In this document: positions 6,905 through 15,577 of the stretch, in pieces
Layout of the letters: each line of letters starts with the position of its first letter
Position numbering within the stretch: the first letter of the stretch is position 1
The notes under the pieces: generated by a model
The model's database searches: none
Seen by the model: only the letters and a program-made list of their open reading frames with translations
What the model was told of the DNA's origin: nothing
Made by a program: the position numbers and the translations under genes
Assembly: GCA_943913325.1 (NCBI GenBank)
Contig: CALTXP010000010.1
Span: 1 to 29,337, forward strand
Source: an uncultured Anaerococcus sp.
GTDB taxonomy: Bacteria > Bacillota > Clostridia > Tissierellales > Peptoniphilaceae
Direction: 5' to 3'
Length of the DNA stretch: 29,337 nt

Positions 6905-7618
6905 TTATTTTTTAATTATATCTAAAGTTTCTGCATCTAATTCTACATCATCACCGTCTTCAATATCTATGTTATAAACTAATTTATCATCATCGTTATA
7001 TTTTAGTTCATAAGATTTTACTTGACCTTCGTTATTTTCTAAGGCTTTTGACATAGCTTCTTTTGGACTTTTGATTGCTACGAAATCTATTGAATTATCA
7101 TCTTCTGATTCTTTTTCTTTTTCTTCTTCCTTAGATAGGATTTCTCCACTTTCTGCATCTACTTTTGCTTCATACTCATTATCGTCTGTATAACCAACGA
7201 TGTCATAAGAATATTTTCCATCTTCTTCATCAAATTTTACAGATGAGATTTCCATTGATTCCTGATCAAACTCTTCCTTAAATTTATCTACTGCATCATC
7301 AAGACTAATATCAAATTCTTCATCTTCTATACCAGCTTTTAATTCATCGACTTTATCATCTGCTTCATCCTTAGCAGAGTCAACTTTATCATCTACTTTA
7401 TCTTTTGTAGAATCAACCTTATCGTCTACTTCATCTTTAGTATCGTCTACTTTATCCTTAGCAGAATCCACCTCTTCATTAACAGCTGTTTCTGTATGAC
7501 TTGCTGCATCCTTTGCATCATCTTTTGCTTTGTTAGCATTTTCATTAGAACAAGCTGAAAAAGCAAGTGCTAATGCTAAAGCTGATACTCCATATTTAAT
7601 ATTTTTATTTAATTTCAT
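6905..7618 (-). CDS. PepSY-domain lipoprotein with acidic coiled-coil spacer
   Basis: The 237-residue protein has a signal peptide with lipobox FSAC (Cys23). Next comes a repetitive, highly charged stretch (about 45-95) of KVDD/EVDD/DSAKD units that looks like an extended helix or stalk. Two PepSY-like domains follow: about 100-165, with DIVGYTDDNEYEAKVDAESGEIL, and about 175-237, ending in LVYNIDIEDGDDVELDAETLDIIK. PepSY domains occur in protease inhibitors and other cell-surface proteins; the partner here is unknown. Start ATG is preceded by AGGAGGG. The protein is single-gene and extracellular. The repeats at 7370-7480 could change copy number between strains. Confidence 0.85.
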   Translation of the reverse strand: MKLNKNIKYGVSALALALAFSACSNENANKAKDDAKDAASHTETAVNEEVDSAKDKVDDTKDEVDDKVDSTKDKVDDKVDSAKDEADDKVDELKAGIEDEEFDISLDDAVDKFKEEFDQESMEISSVKFDEEDGKYSYDIVGYTDDNEYEAKVDAESGEILSKEEEKEKESEDDNSIDFVAIKSPKEAMSKALENNEGQVKSYELKYNDDDKLVYNIDIEDGDDVELDAETLDIIKK

Positions 7619-7744
7619 AATTACCCTCCTAATTTGAAATTGTAAGGTTAATGTACCCCTTATAATAAATTAAACAAGTAGGGCTTAAAGATCAATTATA
7701 TTAATTATTATCTTCCTTTTTTAAAGTCCTTTTTGTATAGATGA

Positions 7745-8131
7745 TTAATCTAATTTATTTAGATCGTACTTATTAACCATTTCTTTTATCTCATCTAGAC
7801 TAGTATCCTCGGTAATGCTTATAGCTATTTGTACACTAGATTCAACTAGGGGAGAGCCTGCAAGGATTACTTTTTCTTGTAATTTAGGATCAAGCATATC
7901 ATAAGCTGTTTCGCAATTCATCATGGAAGATCCTAAATCAAAGAATACTACTAGTCCATCTTCGGCAAGCCTTGTCATTTTTTCATTGATTTCTTCAAAA
8001 TTTGAACCGAGTTCTCCATCTTCTGTTCCACCTGAATATTCGATATTGACATCCCCTGCCATTTGTCCAATAAGTTCTGTAAGACCTTCTGCAAGTTTCT
8101 TGCTATGGCTTGCTATTAAGATATTAAGCAT
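7745..8131 (-). CDS. dhaM: Dihydroxyacetone kinase phosphotransfer subunit DhaM (EIIA domain)
   Basis: The 128-residue protein matches the mannose-type PTS EIIA fold of DhaM. His9 in ILIASHSKKLAEG is the phosphorylated residue, and FFDLGSS (about 64-70) is the typical second motif. It passes phosphate from HPr to the ADP held by DhaL. It has only the EIIA domain, as in Lactococcus, and lacks the HPr and EI-like parts of the E. coli protein. Its start overlaps the end of dhaL by 8 bases, and it is the last gene of dhaK-dhaL-dhaM. I see no strong terminator after it. Confidence 0.92.
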   Translation of the reverse strand: MLNILIASHSKKLAEGLTELIGQMAGDVNIEYSGGTEDGELGSNFEEINEKMTRLAEDGLVVFFDLGSSMMNCETAYDMLDPKLQEKVILAGSPLVESSVQIAISITEDTSLDEIKEMVNKYDLNKLD

Positions 8132-8723
8132 CTATTCCTCCTAAAGTTTCTTTAATAATTATATATGAGCTTGCTGCACCTGGATCTATATGACCGATTG
8201 ATCTTTCGCCAACATAGGAAGCACGTCCTTTATTTGCCTTTATATCCTTAGTTTGATTCATAGATTTTTCTGCTATTTTTACTACCTCATCAAAAGATTT
8301 TCCATCATTAAGCGCAATAGATACAGGTTCTAGAACATCGACCATTGTCTTATCGCCGACTTCTGCCTTGCCCCTTTGTTTAACACCTTCTACTCCTGAC
8401 TTAAAGGCTTTGTTTAATTCATCGCGATTAAAGTCACTTACATCTTTTAAGCTTGCTGCAAATTTCATAAAAAAGGAACCGTATAGAGGACCACTTGCTC
8501 CACCTACTTTGGAAAGCAAAGTAGTAGCTACTTTATTAAATAAAGTCTTATAATCATCAAAGTTATCATCAAGAGCTTCTTTGGCAAAGCTAAAGCCTTT
8601 TGCCATATTTACTCCGTGATCTGCATCACCTATTGATCTATCTAAGTCTGTTAGATAGTCTTTATTTTCTATTATTTCATCTGCTGCTTTTATTAATCTA
8701 TCTTTTACTTCGTTAATTTCCAT
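8124..8723 (-). CDS. dhaL: Dihydroxyacetone kinase ADP-binding subunit DhaL
   Basis: A 199-residue helical-barrel subunit. The Mg-ADP site is visible as Asp28, Asp33 and Asp35 in TDLDRSIGDADHG, and the second motif as VGGASGPLYGSFF (about 73-85). It transfers phosphate from its bound ADP/ATP, recharged by DhaM, to dihydroxyacetone on DhaK. Standard length and motifs. It starts 8 bases after the dhaK stop and overlaps dhaM, so the three are one operon. Confidence 0.95.
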   Translation of the reverse strand: MEINEVKDRLIKAADEIIENKDYLTDLDRSIGDADHGVNMAKGFSFAKEALDDNFDDYKTLFNKVATTLLSKVGGASGPLYGSFFMKFAASLKDVSDFNRDELNKAFKSGVEGVKQRGKAEVGDKTMVDVLEPVSIALNDGKSFDEVVKIAEKSMNQTKDIKANKGRASYVGERSIGHIDPGAASSYIIIKETLGGIDA

Positions 8724-8731
8724 TTTTATCT

Positions 8732-9709
8732 CTACTTTCTAACTATATCTACTTCTTGGTCTAGTAATCTTAGTCTCTCATCATTTACTTTGTAAAGTGT
8801 AATTGAGAAACCTGCCATATCCATGCTGGTCATAAAGTCACCTACATAAGTGCGAGCTACTTTTATATTTTTTTCTTCTAGATAATCAGCAAGGCTATTA
8901 TTTATAACTAATAGTTCCATTTCTGGAGTTGCTCCCATGCCATTTACCATTAGGGCATATTCACTATCAGTATCAGTAACTTCTTCTAAAAGTCTATCAG
9001 CCATTTCTCTTACTATTTCATCTGCTGATTTCATATCCTCTTTTTGTATACCCTCTTCGCCATGGATTCCTATACCCATTTCCAATTCATTATCATCTAG
9101 GCTAAAGCTTTCTTTGCCGTCTGATGGATTAGTACATGGTTTTGTTGCCATCCCTATAGATTTTATATCTTCAACTATAGCATCAGCAGCTTTCTTTATT
9201 TCAGCAAGGCTTGCTCCATTTTCTGCCATAGCACCTAGAGTTTTGTGAACAAAGATGGTTCCAGCAACTCCACGCCTATCTTCTTTATTTTCTACAACTA
9301 TATCATCATTTACTATTACATATTCTACTTCTATATCTTCCATTTCAGCCATTTCTTTGGCCATCTCAAAATTCATGACATCGCCTTGATAGTTTTTGAT
9401 TACCATAAAGACACCTTTACCAGAATTAGCTTTTTTTATAGCCTCTAAAATTTGATCTGGTGTAGGGGAGGTAAATATATCTCCTGCCACTGCACAATCT
9501 AGCATACTACGACCTACAAAGCCAGCGTGAGCAGGCTCGTGACCTGATCCCCCACCAGATATAAGGCCGACTTTACCTTCTATTGGCGCATCTTTTCTTG
9601 CTATTACATTTGTATCTTTTATTCTAATAATTTTATCTTTATTTGCTTTAAGCAAACCATCTAGCATTTGGTCAACTATGTCTTCTGGATTATTGATAAT
9701 TTTTTTCAT
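8732..9709 (-). CDS. dhaK: Dihydroxyacetone kinase substrate-binding subunit DhaK
   Basis: A 325-residue protein that binds dihydroxyacetone covalently. The substrate-binding loop GGGSGHEPAHAGFVG (52-66) and the catalytic histidine in MGIGIHGEEG (His216, matching E. coli His218) are present. A longer frame reaches 9739, but ATG 9709 has the GGAGGT ribosome binding site six bases upstream and begins MKKIINNPEDIV, as is typical for the family, so 9709 is the start. It is first in dhaK-dhaL-dhaM and feeds glycerol or dihydroxyacetone carbon into glycolysis as DHAP. No DhaS/DhaR regulator is adjacent. A CtsR-like box lies 120 bp upstream. Confidence 0.95.
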   Translation of the reverse strand: MKKIINNPEDIVDQMLDGLLKANKDKIIRIKDTNVIARKDAPIEGKVGLISGGGSGHEPAHAGFVGRSMLDCAVAGDIFTSPTPDQILEAIKKANSGKGVFMVIKNYQGDVMNFEMAKEMAEMEDIEVEYVIVNDDIVVENKEDRRGVAGTIFVHKTLGAMAENGASLAEIKKAADAIVEDIKSIGMATKPCTNPSDGKESFSLDDNELEMGIGIHGEEGIQKEDMKSADEIVREMADRLLEEVTDTDSEYALMVNGMGATPEMELLVINNSLADYLEEKNIKVARTYVGDFMTSMDMAGFSITLYKVNDERLRLLDQEVDIVRK

Positions 9710-9831
9710 AATATACCTCCAATTATACAAATCCGTCACAATACTCTTATACCCAATAAAAAGGGAAATATTTATTGAAATTTAGGGCTTAGGATAGTAT
9801 ATTAAATAAGTAGAAATTAGTAAAAAACAAA

Positions 9832-9848
9832 GGTCAGAGTTGGTCAAA
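9832..9848 (+). promoter_or_regulatory. CtsR-like heptad operator (GGTCAGA-N3-GGTCAAA)
   Basis: GGTCAGA GTT GGTCAAA matches the CtsR tandem-heptad consensus (A/GGTCAAA-NAN-A/GGTCAAA) with one mismatch in the first heptad and the exact 3-base spacing. CtsR represses clp and other heat-shock genes in Firmicutes. The box lies between the divergent dhaK and uvrB genes, about 120 bp before dhaK and 340 bp before uvrB. No ctsR gene is in the window, so this is a sequence match only. Confidence 0.4.
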
Positions 9849-9926
9849 AACTTTGATTTTTTATTATAGATATGTTGAAATTAGTATTTTGTTAAAATTT
9901 AAAATAGTATATAAAACATATATAAG

Positions 9927-10082
9927 TTAGCTAGTTGATTTCCTACTTGCGCAAAATTGGAGGGCAGCTTTAAGGAAGTTTCGATTCTCCCTCTAAAGCT
10001 CTCTTAAAACCTCCCCGCAAATATCACCCTCGTAACGACCCTTACAGGGTGCTTTTGCTAGGAATTGCTTCGTAGTGTTCAT
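9927..10082 (-). other. Structured or decayed segment in the dhaK-uvrB gap
   Basis: The 475-bp gap between dhaK and uvrB contains a more GC-rich block with nested dyads: GGAGG...CCTCC, AGCTTTA...TAAAGCT (9966-9972 with 9994-10000) enclosing GGAAG/CTCCC, and CACCCT...AGGGTG (about 10025-10051). On the minus strand a frame from ATG 10082 runs 29 codons to TAG 9993, then stays open in frame to TAA 9927, with plausible amino acid content (…GEVLREL, then …FLKAALQFCAS). No ribosome binding site is visible. It could be a structured RNA, a leader or the remnant of a small gene. The rest of the gap is AT-rich with nothing recognisable except the CtsR-like box. Confidence 0.35.
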
Positions 10083-10184
10083 TTTGAAAAAGAAGCTAGT
10101 GGGTTTTTAAAAAGCTTTTTATTAATATTTTAATTTTATATACAAATGATAGGTTTATAAATAAAAAAAAGAAAGGATTAATCT

Positions 10185-12152
10185 TTGAAAAAGTTTAAGA
10201 TAAATTCCGAATACAAACCACGAGGTGATCAGCCTCAGGCTATAGAAGCTCTTTCTAATGGTATCATTGAAGATAAAAAACACCAAATTCTTAGAGGTGT
10301 TACTGGTTCTGGTAAGACTTTTACTATGGCTAATATTATAGAAAAAGTCCAGAAACCTACTTTAATACTTGCTCATAATAAGACCTTGGCTTATCAGCTC
10401 TTTACAGAATTTAAAGAATTTTTTCCGGATAACGCTGTTGAGTACTTCGTTTCATATTATGATTATTATCAGCCAGAAGCCTATGTAGCTGCGACTGATA
10501 CATATATTGCTAAGGACTCATCTATAAATGATGAAATCGATAAGATGCGTCACTCTGCGACAATGGCGCTTTTTGAACGAAAAGATGTAATAATTGTAGC
10601 TTCTGTTTCTTGTATCTATGGTCTTGGAGATCCTATTGATTATAAGGAACTTGTAGTTTCTCTAAGACCAGGTCAAGAAATAGCTCCAGAGGAAGTTATG
10701 AGAAAGCTTATAGATGTTCAGTATGTGAGAAATGATATTGACTTTGATAGAGGAACTTTTAGAAAAAGAGGAGATATACTAGATGTCTTTCCAGCAGGTT
10801 TTGATCAAAAGGCAATTAGATTTGAGTTTTTTGGAGATGAGATAGAAGAGATATCTGAGTTTGATTCGCTTACTGGCAAGGTTACTGCAAAGCTTAGCCA
10901 TGCTTATATATATCCAGCTAGTCACTATGCTACAACTAGTGAGAAGACAGAACGTGCTATCGTAACTATAGAAGAAGAATTGGAAGAAAGACTTGATGAA
11001 CTTAATAAAGAAAATAAGCTATTAGAAGCTCAAAGACTTGAGCAAAGAACACGTTATGATATAGAGATGTTAAAAGAGATTGGATTTTGTTCAGGCATAG
11101 AAAATTATTCTAGACACCTAAGTCAAAGAGAGCCTGGTAGCAGACCTTATACATTGATAGACTATTTTCCAAAAGATTTTGTACTAATGGTTGATGAATC
11201 TCATGTATCTATTCCCCAAGTAGGGGGTATGTATGAGGGTGATAGGGCTCGTAAGCAAAACCTAGTAGATTATGGTTTTAGATTGCCATCTGCTCTTGAT
11301 AATAGACCTCTTAAGTTTGATGAATTTGAAAGTTTGGTAAATCAGGCAATATATGTTTCGGCAACTCCAGGTCCATATGAAATGGAAAAAACTGGTGGAG
11401 ATATGGTTGAGCAAATTATACGTCCAACAGGATTACTTGACCCACTTGTTGAAGTGCGCCCAACAGAAAATCAAATTGATGATTTGATTGATGAAATAAA
11501 TACTACTATTGAAAAGGGAGATAGGGTTCTTGTGACTACTCTTACTAAAAAGATGGCAGAAGATCTTACGACCTATTTAACTGAAACAGGAATTAAGGTA
11601 AAGTATCTGCATTCAGATATAAAAACTATAGAACGTAGTGAGATTATAAGAGAACTAAGGCTTGGTGAATTTGATGTACTCGTGGGTATCAATCTTCTAC
11701 GTGAGGGTCTTGATATACCAGAGGTAAGCTTGATAGCTATCCTTGATGCAGATAAAGAAGGCTTTTTACGTTCTGAAACCTCATTAATCCAAACAATTGG
11801 ACGTGCAGCTCGTAACTCTAAAGGACATGTAATAATGTATGGAGATACCATTACTAAGTCTATGCAAAAAGCTATTGATGAAACAGCTAGACGTCGTAAA
11901 ATTCAAATGGACTTTAATGAAAAACATGATATCACACCAACAACTATTAGAAAAAATATTGCTGAGATGATTCAAGTTACAAGGACGGCAAAAGAAGAGG
12001 AAATAGAAGAGTTTAATAGAGAAGATATAGACGAGATTTTAATCGATCTTGAAAGTCAAATGTATAAGGCAGCAGAAGAACTTGACTTTGAACGAGCTGC
12101 AAATATACGTGACCAAATCAAGAGTATGAAAGAAAACTTCACAGGAGTATAA
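10185..12152 (+). CDS. uvrB: Excinuclease ABC subunit B
   Basis: The 655-residue DNA helicase-like subunit verifies damage in nucleotide excision repair after loading by UvrA and then recruits UvrC. Visible: Walker A GVTGSGKT (38-45), the damage-probing beta-hairpin region YYDYYQPEAYVA with its following loop (about 91-115), the DESH box (about 338-341), helicase motifs LLREGLDIPE and IGRAARN, and a C-terminal UVR domain (about 615-650, LESQMYKAAEELDFERAA) that contacts UvrC. Length is standard. Start is TTG behind AAAGGA. uvrA starts one base after its stop. No SOS operator is obvious upstream. Confidence 0.98.
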   Translation: MKKFKINSEYKPRGDQPQAIEALSNGIIEDKKHQILRGVTGSGKTFTMANIIEKVQKPTLILAHNKTLAYQLFTEFKEFFPDNAVEYFVSYYDYYQPEAYVAATDTYIAKDSSINDEIDKMRHSATMALFERKDVIIVASVSCIYGLGDPIDYKELVVSLRPGQEIAPEEVMRKLIDVQYVRNDIDFDRGTFRKRGDILDVFPAGFDQKAIRFEFFGDEIEEISEFDSLTGKVTAKLSHAYIYPASHYATTSEKTERAIVTIEEELEERLDELNKENKLLEAQRLEQRTRYDIEMLKEIGFCSGIENYSRHLSQREPGSRPYTLIDYFPKDFVLMVDESHVSIPQVGGMYEGDRARKQNLVDYGFRLPSALDNRPLKFDEFESLVNQAIYVSATPGPYEMEKTGGDMVEQIIRPTGLLDPLVEVRPTENQIDDLIDEINTTIEKGDRVLVTTLTKKMAEDLTTYLTETGIKVKYLHSDIKTIERSEIIRELRLGEFDVLVGINLLREGLDIPEVSLIAILDADKEGFLRSETSLIQTIGRAARNSKGHVIMYGDTITKSMQKAIDETARRRKIQMDFNEKHDITPTTIRKNIAEMIQVTRTAKEEEIEEFNREDIDEILIDLESQMYKAAEELDFERAANIRDQIKSMKENFTGV

Positions 12153-12153
12153 A

Positions 12154-14976
12154 TTGACTGAACACGATATAGTTATAAAGGGTGCTAGAACTAATAACCT
12201 AAAAAATATTGATATTACACTACCACGTGATGAAATGATTGTATTTACAGGGCTTTCCGGAAGCGGAAAGTCCACTTTAGCCTTTGACACTATTTACGCA
12301 GAAGGTCAAAGACGCTATGTAGAAAGTCTTTCATCTTATGCTAGACAATTTTTGGGTAATGTAGATAAGCCAGATGTAGACACAATTGAAGGTCTATCGC
12401 CATCCATATCCATAGATCAAAAGACAACTAATAGAAACCCAAGATCAACTGTTGCAACAGTAACAGAAATTTATGATTATTATAGATTACTTTATGCTAG
12501 AATTGGTGATGCTTACTGTCCAGTATGTGGCAAAAAAATAGAAGCTCAATCTATTGATCAAATGGTAGATAGGATTTTGGAGCTATCAGAAAAAACAAGG
12601 ATACAAATATTAGCACCAGTAATTAGAGGTAAAAAGGGACAACACAAAAAAGCCTTAGCAAATATTCAAAAAGAAGGTTTTGTAAGGGTTGTAATAGATG
12701 GAGATCGCCATGATTTGGAAGAAGATATAGAGCTTTCAAAGACCAAAAAACATGATATATCAATTATAGTTGATAGGATTGTAATAAAAGAAGGTATAGA
12801 ATCAAGGCTAACAGACTCCTTAGAAACTGCATTAAGACTTTCTGACGGTCTAGTATTTATAGATGTAATAGATGGCGAAAGTTTTATGCTTAGTAGTAAG
12901 CTTGCTTGTCCTGATGGTCATGTCAGTCTGCCAGAGATTACACCAAATATGTTTTCATTTAATGCACCTGTTGGTATGTGCCCAGACTGCAATGGATTAG
13001 GCTATCACTTACAAATAGATCCAGAACTTGTAATCCCAGACTTAGACTTATCTATTAACCAAGATGCAGTTGATGCTTATAGTGGATCAGCTAAGGACTC
13101 TTATTATTATCAAACTATAAGAGCCATAGCTGACCACTATAATTTTTCCTATGACAAGCCTTTAAAAAATGCTCCAAAAGCTCTAATAGATGATATACTT
13201 TATGGAACAGATTATGATCTAAGCTTTGTATTTGACTCTAGATTTTCTGGTAGAAAAAGATATAAAGGAAAATTTGAGGGAGCGGTAACGAATCTTGCAG
13301 ATAGATACGAAAGAACTAACTCTGAAACTCAAAGAAAGAGATTTAGAGAATTTATGGGCGAGGAAGAGTGCAAGAGCTGCCATGGAGATAGGCTAAAACC
13401 AGAAGTTTTATCTATAAAAGTAAATGAAACAAATATAGCAGAACTTAGCAAGCTTTCTGTAGAAAAGTCAGCAGAGTTTTTTGATAAGCTGGAACTATCA
13501 GAAATGAAAGCAAATATAGCAGAGCTTATTATAAAAGAGATTAAGGCAAGACTTAAGTTCCTTAATGATGTTGGGCTTGGATATTTGACCCTTAATAGGG
13601 CGGCTTCAACTTTATCAGGTGGGGAAAGTCAGAGGATAAGACTCGCCACTCAAATAGGTTCAGGTCTTGTAGGGGTTTGCTATGTACTGGATGAGCCATC
13701 TATAGGTCTTCACCAAAGAGATAATGATAGATTAATAGCATCTCTTAGAAACTTAACTGATATAGGAAACACTTTGATAGTAGTAGAACACGATGAGGAT
13801 ACTATTAGACAGGCAGACTTCATAGTAGATATAGGACCAAGAGCAGGTGTGCATGGAGGAGAAGTAGTTGCTAAAGGATCTGTAGAAGATATTATTAATT
13901 CAAAAAGATCTATAACAGGTGACTACCTATCTGGTAGAAAAGAAATCCCTATTCCAAAAGAACGTAGAAAAAGTGATAAATTTATAGAAATAAGGGGTGC
14001 CGCTGAAAATAATCTTAAGGGTATTGATGTAAAAATTCCCGTAGGCGTTTTGACGTCAGTAACAGGAGTATCTGGATCAGGTAAATCTTCCTTAGTAAAT
14101 GAAATTTTATATAAGTCTGTTACCAAAAAGCTTAATAAGACTAAAGTTAGACCTGGAAAGCATAAGGAAATACTAGGACTTGACCAAATAGATAAGGTAA
14201 TAGCTATCGACCAATCACCAATAGGTAGAACGCCAAGATCTAATCCAGCAACCTATACCAAGGTATTTGATAATATTCGTGATGTCTTTGCTATGACCAA
14301 TGAAGCAAAGATGAAAGGTTATAATAAGGGAAGATTTTCATTTAATGTAAAGGGCGGACGTTGTGAAGCTTGTAAAGGTGATGGTACAATCAAGGTGGAC
14401 ATGATGTTTTTACCAGACGTCTATGTTCCTTGTGAGGTATGTCATGGTAAACGCTACAACAGAGAAACTCTTGAAGTAAAATACAAGGGTAAGGACATAT
14501 CAGAAGTTTTAGATATGACTGTGGAGGAAGGCATAGAATTTTTTGCTAACCATCCACCGATAGTAAGGAAGCTTCAAACTCTATATGATGTAGGTCTAGG
14601 ATATATAAAGATAGGCCAACCATCTACAGAACTATCTGGAGGTGAAGCTCAGAGGGTAAAACTTGCAACAGAACTTGCCAAAGTAGGCACAGGTCAAACA
14701 CTTTATATACTAGATGAACCTACAACTGGTCTTCACATGGCAGACGTTCACAAATTAATCGACGTTTTAAATAGACTTGTCGATCAAAATAATACTGTAG
14801 TAGTCATAGAGCATAATCTAGATGTTATAAAAGTATCAGACTACCTAGTAGACCTAGGACCAGAAGGTGGAGACGGAGGAGGAAGACTTGTAGCTTGTGG
14901 AAGTCCAGAAGAACTTTCTAAAATTAAGAAGTCCTATACAGGTCAATATCTAAAGAAAATTTTAAAAGAAAAATAG
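12154..14976 (+). CDS. uvrA: Excinuclease ABC subunit A
   Basis: The 940-residue ATPase dimer scans DNA and loads UvrB at lesions. It has two ABC modules: Walker A GLSGSGKS (33-40) and GVSGSGKS in the second half, with signatures LSGGESQRIRLA and LSGGEAQRVKLA and Walker B sequences VLDEPSIGLH and ILDEPTTGLH. Zinc-binding cysteines are seen in CPVCGKK, CPDGH...CPDCNG and the C-terminal CEACKGDG...CEVCHGKR module. Start is TTG (12154) behind AGGAG within the end of uvrB. Length is normal. Confidence 0.98.
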   Translation: MTEHDIVIKGARTNNLKNIDITLPRDEMIVFTGLSGSGKSTLAFDTIYAEGQRRYVESLSSYARQFLGNVDKPDVDTIEGLSPSISIDQKTTNRNPRSTVATVTEIYDYYRLLYARIGDAYCPVCGKKIEAQSIDQMVDRILELSEKTRIQILAPVIRGKKGQHKKALANIQKEGFVRVVIDGDRHDLEEDIELSKTKKHDISIIVDRIVIKEGIESRLTDSLETALRLSDGLVFIDVIDGESFMLSSKLACPDGHVSLPEITPNMFSFNAPVGMCPDCNGLGYHLQIDPELVIPDLDLSINQDAVDAYSGSAKDSYYYQTIRAIADHYNFSYDKPLKNAPKALIDDILYGTDYDLSFVFDSRFSGRKRYKGKFEGAVTNLADRYERTNSETQRKRFREFMGEEECKSCHGDRLKPEVLSIKVNETNIAELSKLSVEKSAEFFDKLELSEMKANIAELIIKEIKARLKFLNDVGLGYLTLNRAASTLSGGESQRIRLATQIGSGLVGVCYVLDEPSIGLHQRDNDRLIASLRNLTDIGNTLIVVEHDEDTIRQADFIVDIGPRAGVHGGEVVAKGSVEDIINSKRSITGDYLSGRKEIPIPKERRKSDKFIEIRGAAENNLKGIDVKIPVGVLTSVTGVSGSGKSSLVNEILYKSVTKKLNKTKVRPGKHKEILGLDQIDKVIAIDQSPIGRTPRSNPATYTKVFDNIRDVFAMTNEAKMKGYNKGRFSFNVKGGRCEACKGDGTIKVDMMFLPDVYVPCEVCHGKRYNRETLEVKYKGKDISEVLDMTVEEGIEFFANHPPIVRKLQTLYDVGLGYIKIGQPSTELSGGEAQRVKLATELAKVGTGQTLYILDEPTTGLHMADVHKLIDVLNRLVDQNNTVVVIEHNLDVIKVSDYLVDLGPEGGDGGGRLVACGSPEELSKIKKSYTGQYLKKILKEK

Positions 14977-14985
14977 GAGAAAAGA

Positions 14986-15270
14986 ATGGGATTAGAAGAA
15001 AAAAGAGACAATAAGTCAGATAATAATATGGATTCAAAGTCTAATGGTAGACCAGTAAGCTTTAGCCTAGGTGATGGAAATGATTTTTCTATAGACCTAC
15101 CTACAGACTTACCAGCTGATAAAGATCAGGATATAGAAAAAAATAATTTAGATAGGAAAGAAATGGAGAATATAACAGATAACTTAGATAAGACGACAAA
15201 AAAATTACAAGATGCCCTAAAAGAAATGGGTGTAGATGACATACATCAATTTTTAAAAGATAATGAATAA
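14986..15270 (+). CDS. Small hydrophilic protein downstream of uvrA
   Basis: A 94-residue, highly charged protein with no membrane segment or signal peptide. The N-terminal half looks disordered (Lys, Asp, Asn, Ser). The C-terminal part (about 60-92, MENITDNLDKTTKKLQDALK) looks like an amphipathic helix. AGGAGA overlaps the uvrA stop region, so it is the third gene of the uvrBA operon and ends at a strong terminator. The helix resembles repeated segments of the secreted protein at 17645-19509. I do not recognise a family; a repair role is suggested only by operon position. Confidence 0.7.
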   Translation: MGLEEKRDNKSDNNMDSKSNGRPVSFSLGDGNDFSIDLPTDLPADKDQDIEKNNLDRKEMENITDNLDKTTKKLQDALKEMGVDDIHQFLKDNE

Positions 15271-15322
15271 AAAAAGCTGTTGCAAAATTAATTTTTAATA
15301 CTTATTTTGCAACAGCTTTTTT
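15271..15322 (+). terminator. Terminator of the uvrBA operon
   Basis: A perfect 17-bp stem AAAAAGCTGTTGCAAAA / TTTTGCAACAGCTTTTT with a 17-base loop, beginning directly after the stop codon and ending in T6. The core CTGTTGCAAA recurs in the dyad at 23410-23500 and resembles the terminal repeats of IS6/IS1182-type elements. Confidence 0.88.
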
Positions 15323-15577
15323 ATGTCATAAATATTAAAACAAGGATTCCACTTTTATCCAAATCTATTTTCATAATCGCTTATTTTTTTAAAAAAGGCT
15401 AATTTTATTAACTTTTATCTAAATTTTTGATTATACTTTATAAATTTTATCCTATAGAAAATTATAGAGTTATATTAGAAATTAGTTTTGAAAATTAGCT
15501 TTTTATTTTATCCTTAATTCATTATAATATATATATTAAATATAAAAATAATGTATAATAGGACTAGGAGGAAAGGA

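Noticed and set aside
10100..10184. SOS (LexA) box before uvrBA
   Set aside because: No sequence resembling the Gram-positive CGAAC-N4-GTTCG operator is visible in the upstream region.
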